This document shows, piece after piece, positions 6,214-6,410 of a DNA stretch of 6,410 bases. The translations under genes and the position numbers were made by a program. Origin of the DNA: Candidatus Spyradosoma merdigallinarum (GTDB lineage Bacteria; Verrucomicrobiota; Verrucomicrobiia; Opitutales; UBA953). Every line of letters starts with the position of its first letter. Position 1 is the stretch's first letter. Under the pieces are notes generated by a model. That model had not been told where the DNA came from and made no database searches. It saw only the letters and a list, made by a program, of their open reading frames with translations. The stretch spans positions 1 to 6,410 of the forward strand of contig DVOG01000180.1 of assembly GCA_018713755.1 (NCBI GenBank), written 5' to 3'.

Positions 6214-6410
6214 ATGAAATTTCTCATTCTTATTCTGATTTTCGTTTCCTCGACGCTTTGCGTTTCCGCGGTCGCCGCCGAAGTCTCCGTCGGGCAAGAC
6301 GTCTCCGGGAAGGATGCCGCCGTTCCCGCCGAAGAGGTTTTTGACGCGAAAAACGCGGCGATTCTCGGCGTGGTCGAAGGGCTGACGGAATATCTGCCCG
6401 TTTCGTCGAC
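6214..6410 (+). CDS. uppP: UppP/BacA undecaprenyl-diphosphatase (N-terminal part only)
   Basis: UppP is an integral membrane phosphatase that converts undecaprenyl diphosphate to the monophosphate lipid carrier used for peptidoglycan and other surface polymers. Its loss causes bacitracin sensitivity. Only 65 codons are present, but they include the family's first signature, AILGVVEGLTEYLPVSS (49-65), with the catalytic-region acidic pair Glu55 and Glu59. E. coli reads AAILGVVEGLTEFLPVSST very near its N-terminus. Here about 48 residues precede it: a hydrophobic signal-like segment MKFLILILIFVSSTLCVSAVAA (break here) with a plausible cleavage after Ala22, then a polar stretch (23-46). No internal ATG, GTG or TTG start lies between, so the extension looks genuine. 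No Shine-Dalgarno is visible before the ATG. The gene continues past the right edge. Confidence 0.9.
   Translation, partial: MKFLILILIFVSSTLCVSAVAAEVSVGQDVSGKDAAVPAEEVFDAKNAAILGVVEGLTEYLPVSS

Larger units (their letters stand above)
131..6328. repeat. Dispersed highly iterated motif GCGGGAACG / CGTTCCCGC (39 core copies)
   Basis: The core CGGGAAC begins at 131, 609, 1506, 1643, 2039, 2612, 2997, 3145, 3235, 3954, 4129, 5414, 5619 and 6039 on the plus strand. Its complement GTTCCCG begins at 158, 255, 357, 544, 867, 1060, 1098, 1818, 1840, 1883, 2326, 2729, 3159, 3467, 3650, 3707, 3912, 4350, 4407, 4444, 4619, 4654, 5332, 5831 and 6322. A G precedes the core and a G follows it in most copies, giving 26 perfect GCGGGAACG 9-mers. 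At about 62% G+C, random expectation for the heptamer on both strands is one or two. Copies lie in every gene, and one is in the 24-bp convergent gap. Counts were made by eye. Confidence 0.85.

Noticed and set aside
131..6328. CGGGAAC as an FtsK-orienting (KOPS-like) polar motif
   Set aside because: Orientation is 14 to 25 across the window and mixed within single genes, which is too weak a polarity for a translocase guide, though a replichore-scale test was not possible.
1..6410. tRNA, rRNA, CRISPR arrays, insertion sequences or phage genes
   Set aside because: No cloverleaf-like segment, regularly spaced repeats, transposase or integrase motifs or terminal inverted repeats were seen, and genes cover nearly all the DNA.

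Overview
The window is GC-rich bacterial chromosome, roughly 60-63% G+C by eye. It carries housekeeping genes and two orphan membrane proteins, and I see no sign of phage, transposons, CRISPR or RNA genes. The host looks like a Gram-negative-type bacterium. I lean towards Verrucomicrobiota (Opitutales-like) because of the LeuD variant, the UppP motif with Tyr in LTEYLPVSST plus an N-terminal signal-like extension, and the general lack of Shine-Dalgarno sequences. That placement is inference and was not tested by any search.

Layout from left to right. 1-2639 (-): recC, the gamma subunit of exonuclease V, with its C-terminus cut off by the window edge. A 57-bp divergent gap follows. 2697-3455 (+): a 252-aa protein of unknown function with one N-terminal membrane anchor. 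It converges over a 24-bp gap on a leftward gene string that reads, in transcription order, a three-helix membrane orphan (6102-5704), leuD (5658-5074), ruvA (5067-4441) and a YghZ/Gpr-type aldo/keto reductase (4436-3480). The last three genes are separated by only 6 and 4 bases and are almost certainly co-transcribed. A 111-bp AT-rich divergent gap (6103-6213) precedes uppP (+), of which only the first 65 codons are present.

The genes do not form one pathway. They cover DNA repair (recC, ruvA), leucine synthesis (leuD), detoxification of sugar phosphates or carbonyls (the reductase) and recycling of the cell-wall lipid carrier (uppP).

The strongest unexplained signal is at the DNA level. 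The heptamer CGGGAAC (reverse complement GTTCCCG) occurs 39 times in 6.4 kb, in both orientations and in several codon phases, about once per 165 bp against an expected one or two. The extended consensus is GCGGGAACG, with 26 perfect 9-mers. It behaves like a genome-wide iterated motif, such as an uptake sequence, a Chi-like site, a HIP1-like repeat or a methylation target. It coincides with a RecC whose residues at the E. coli Chi-contact positions have changed.
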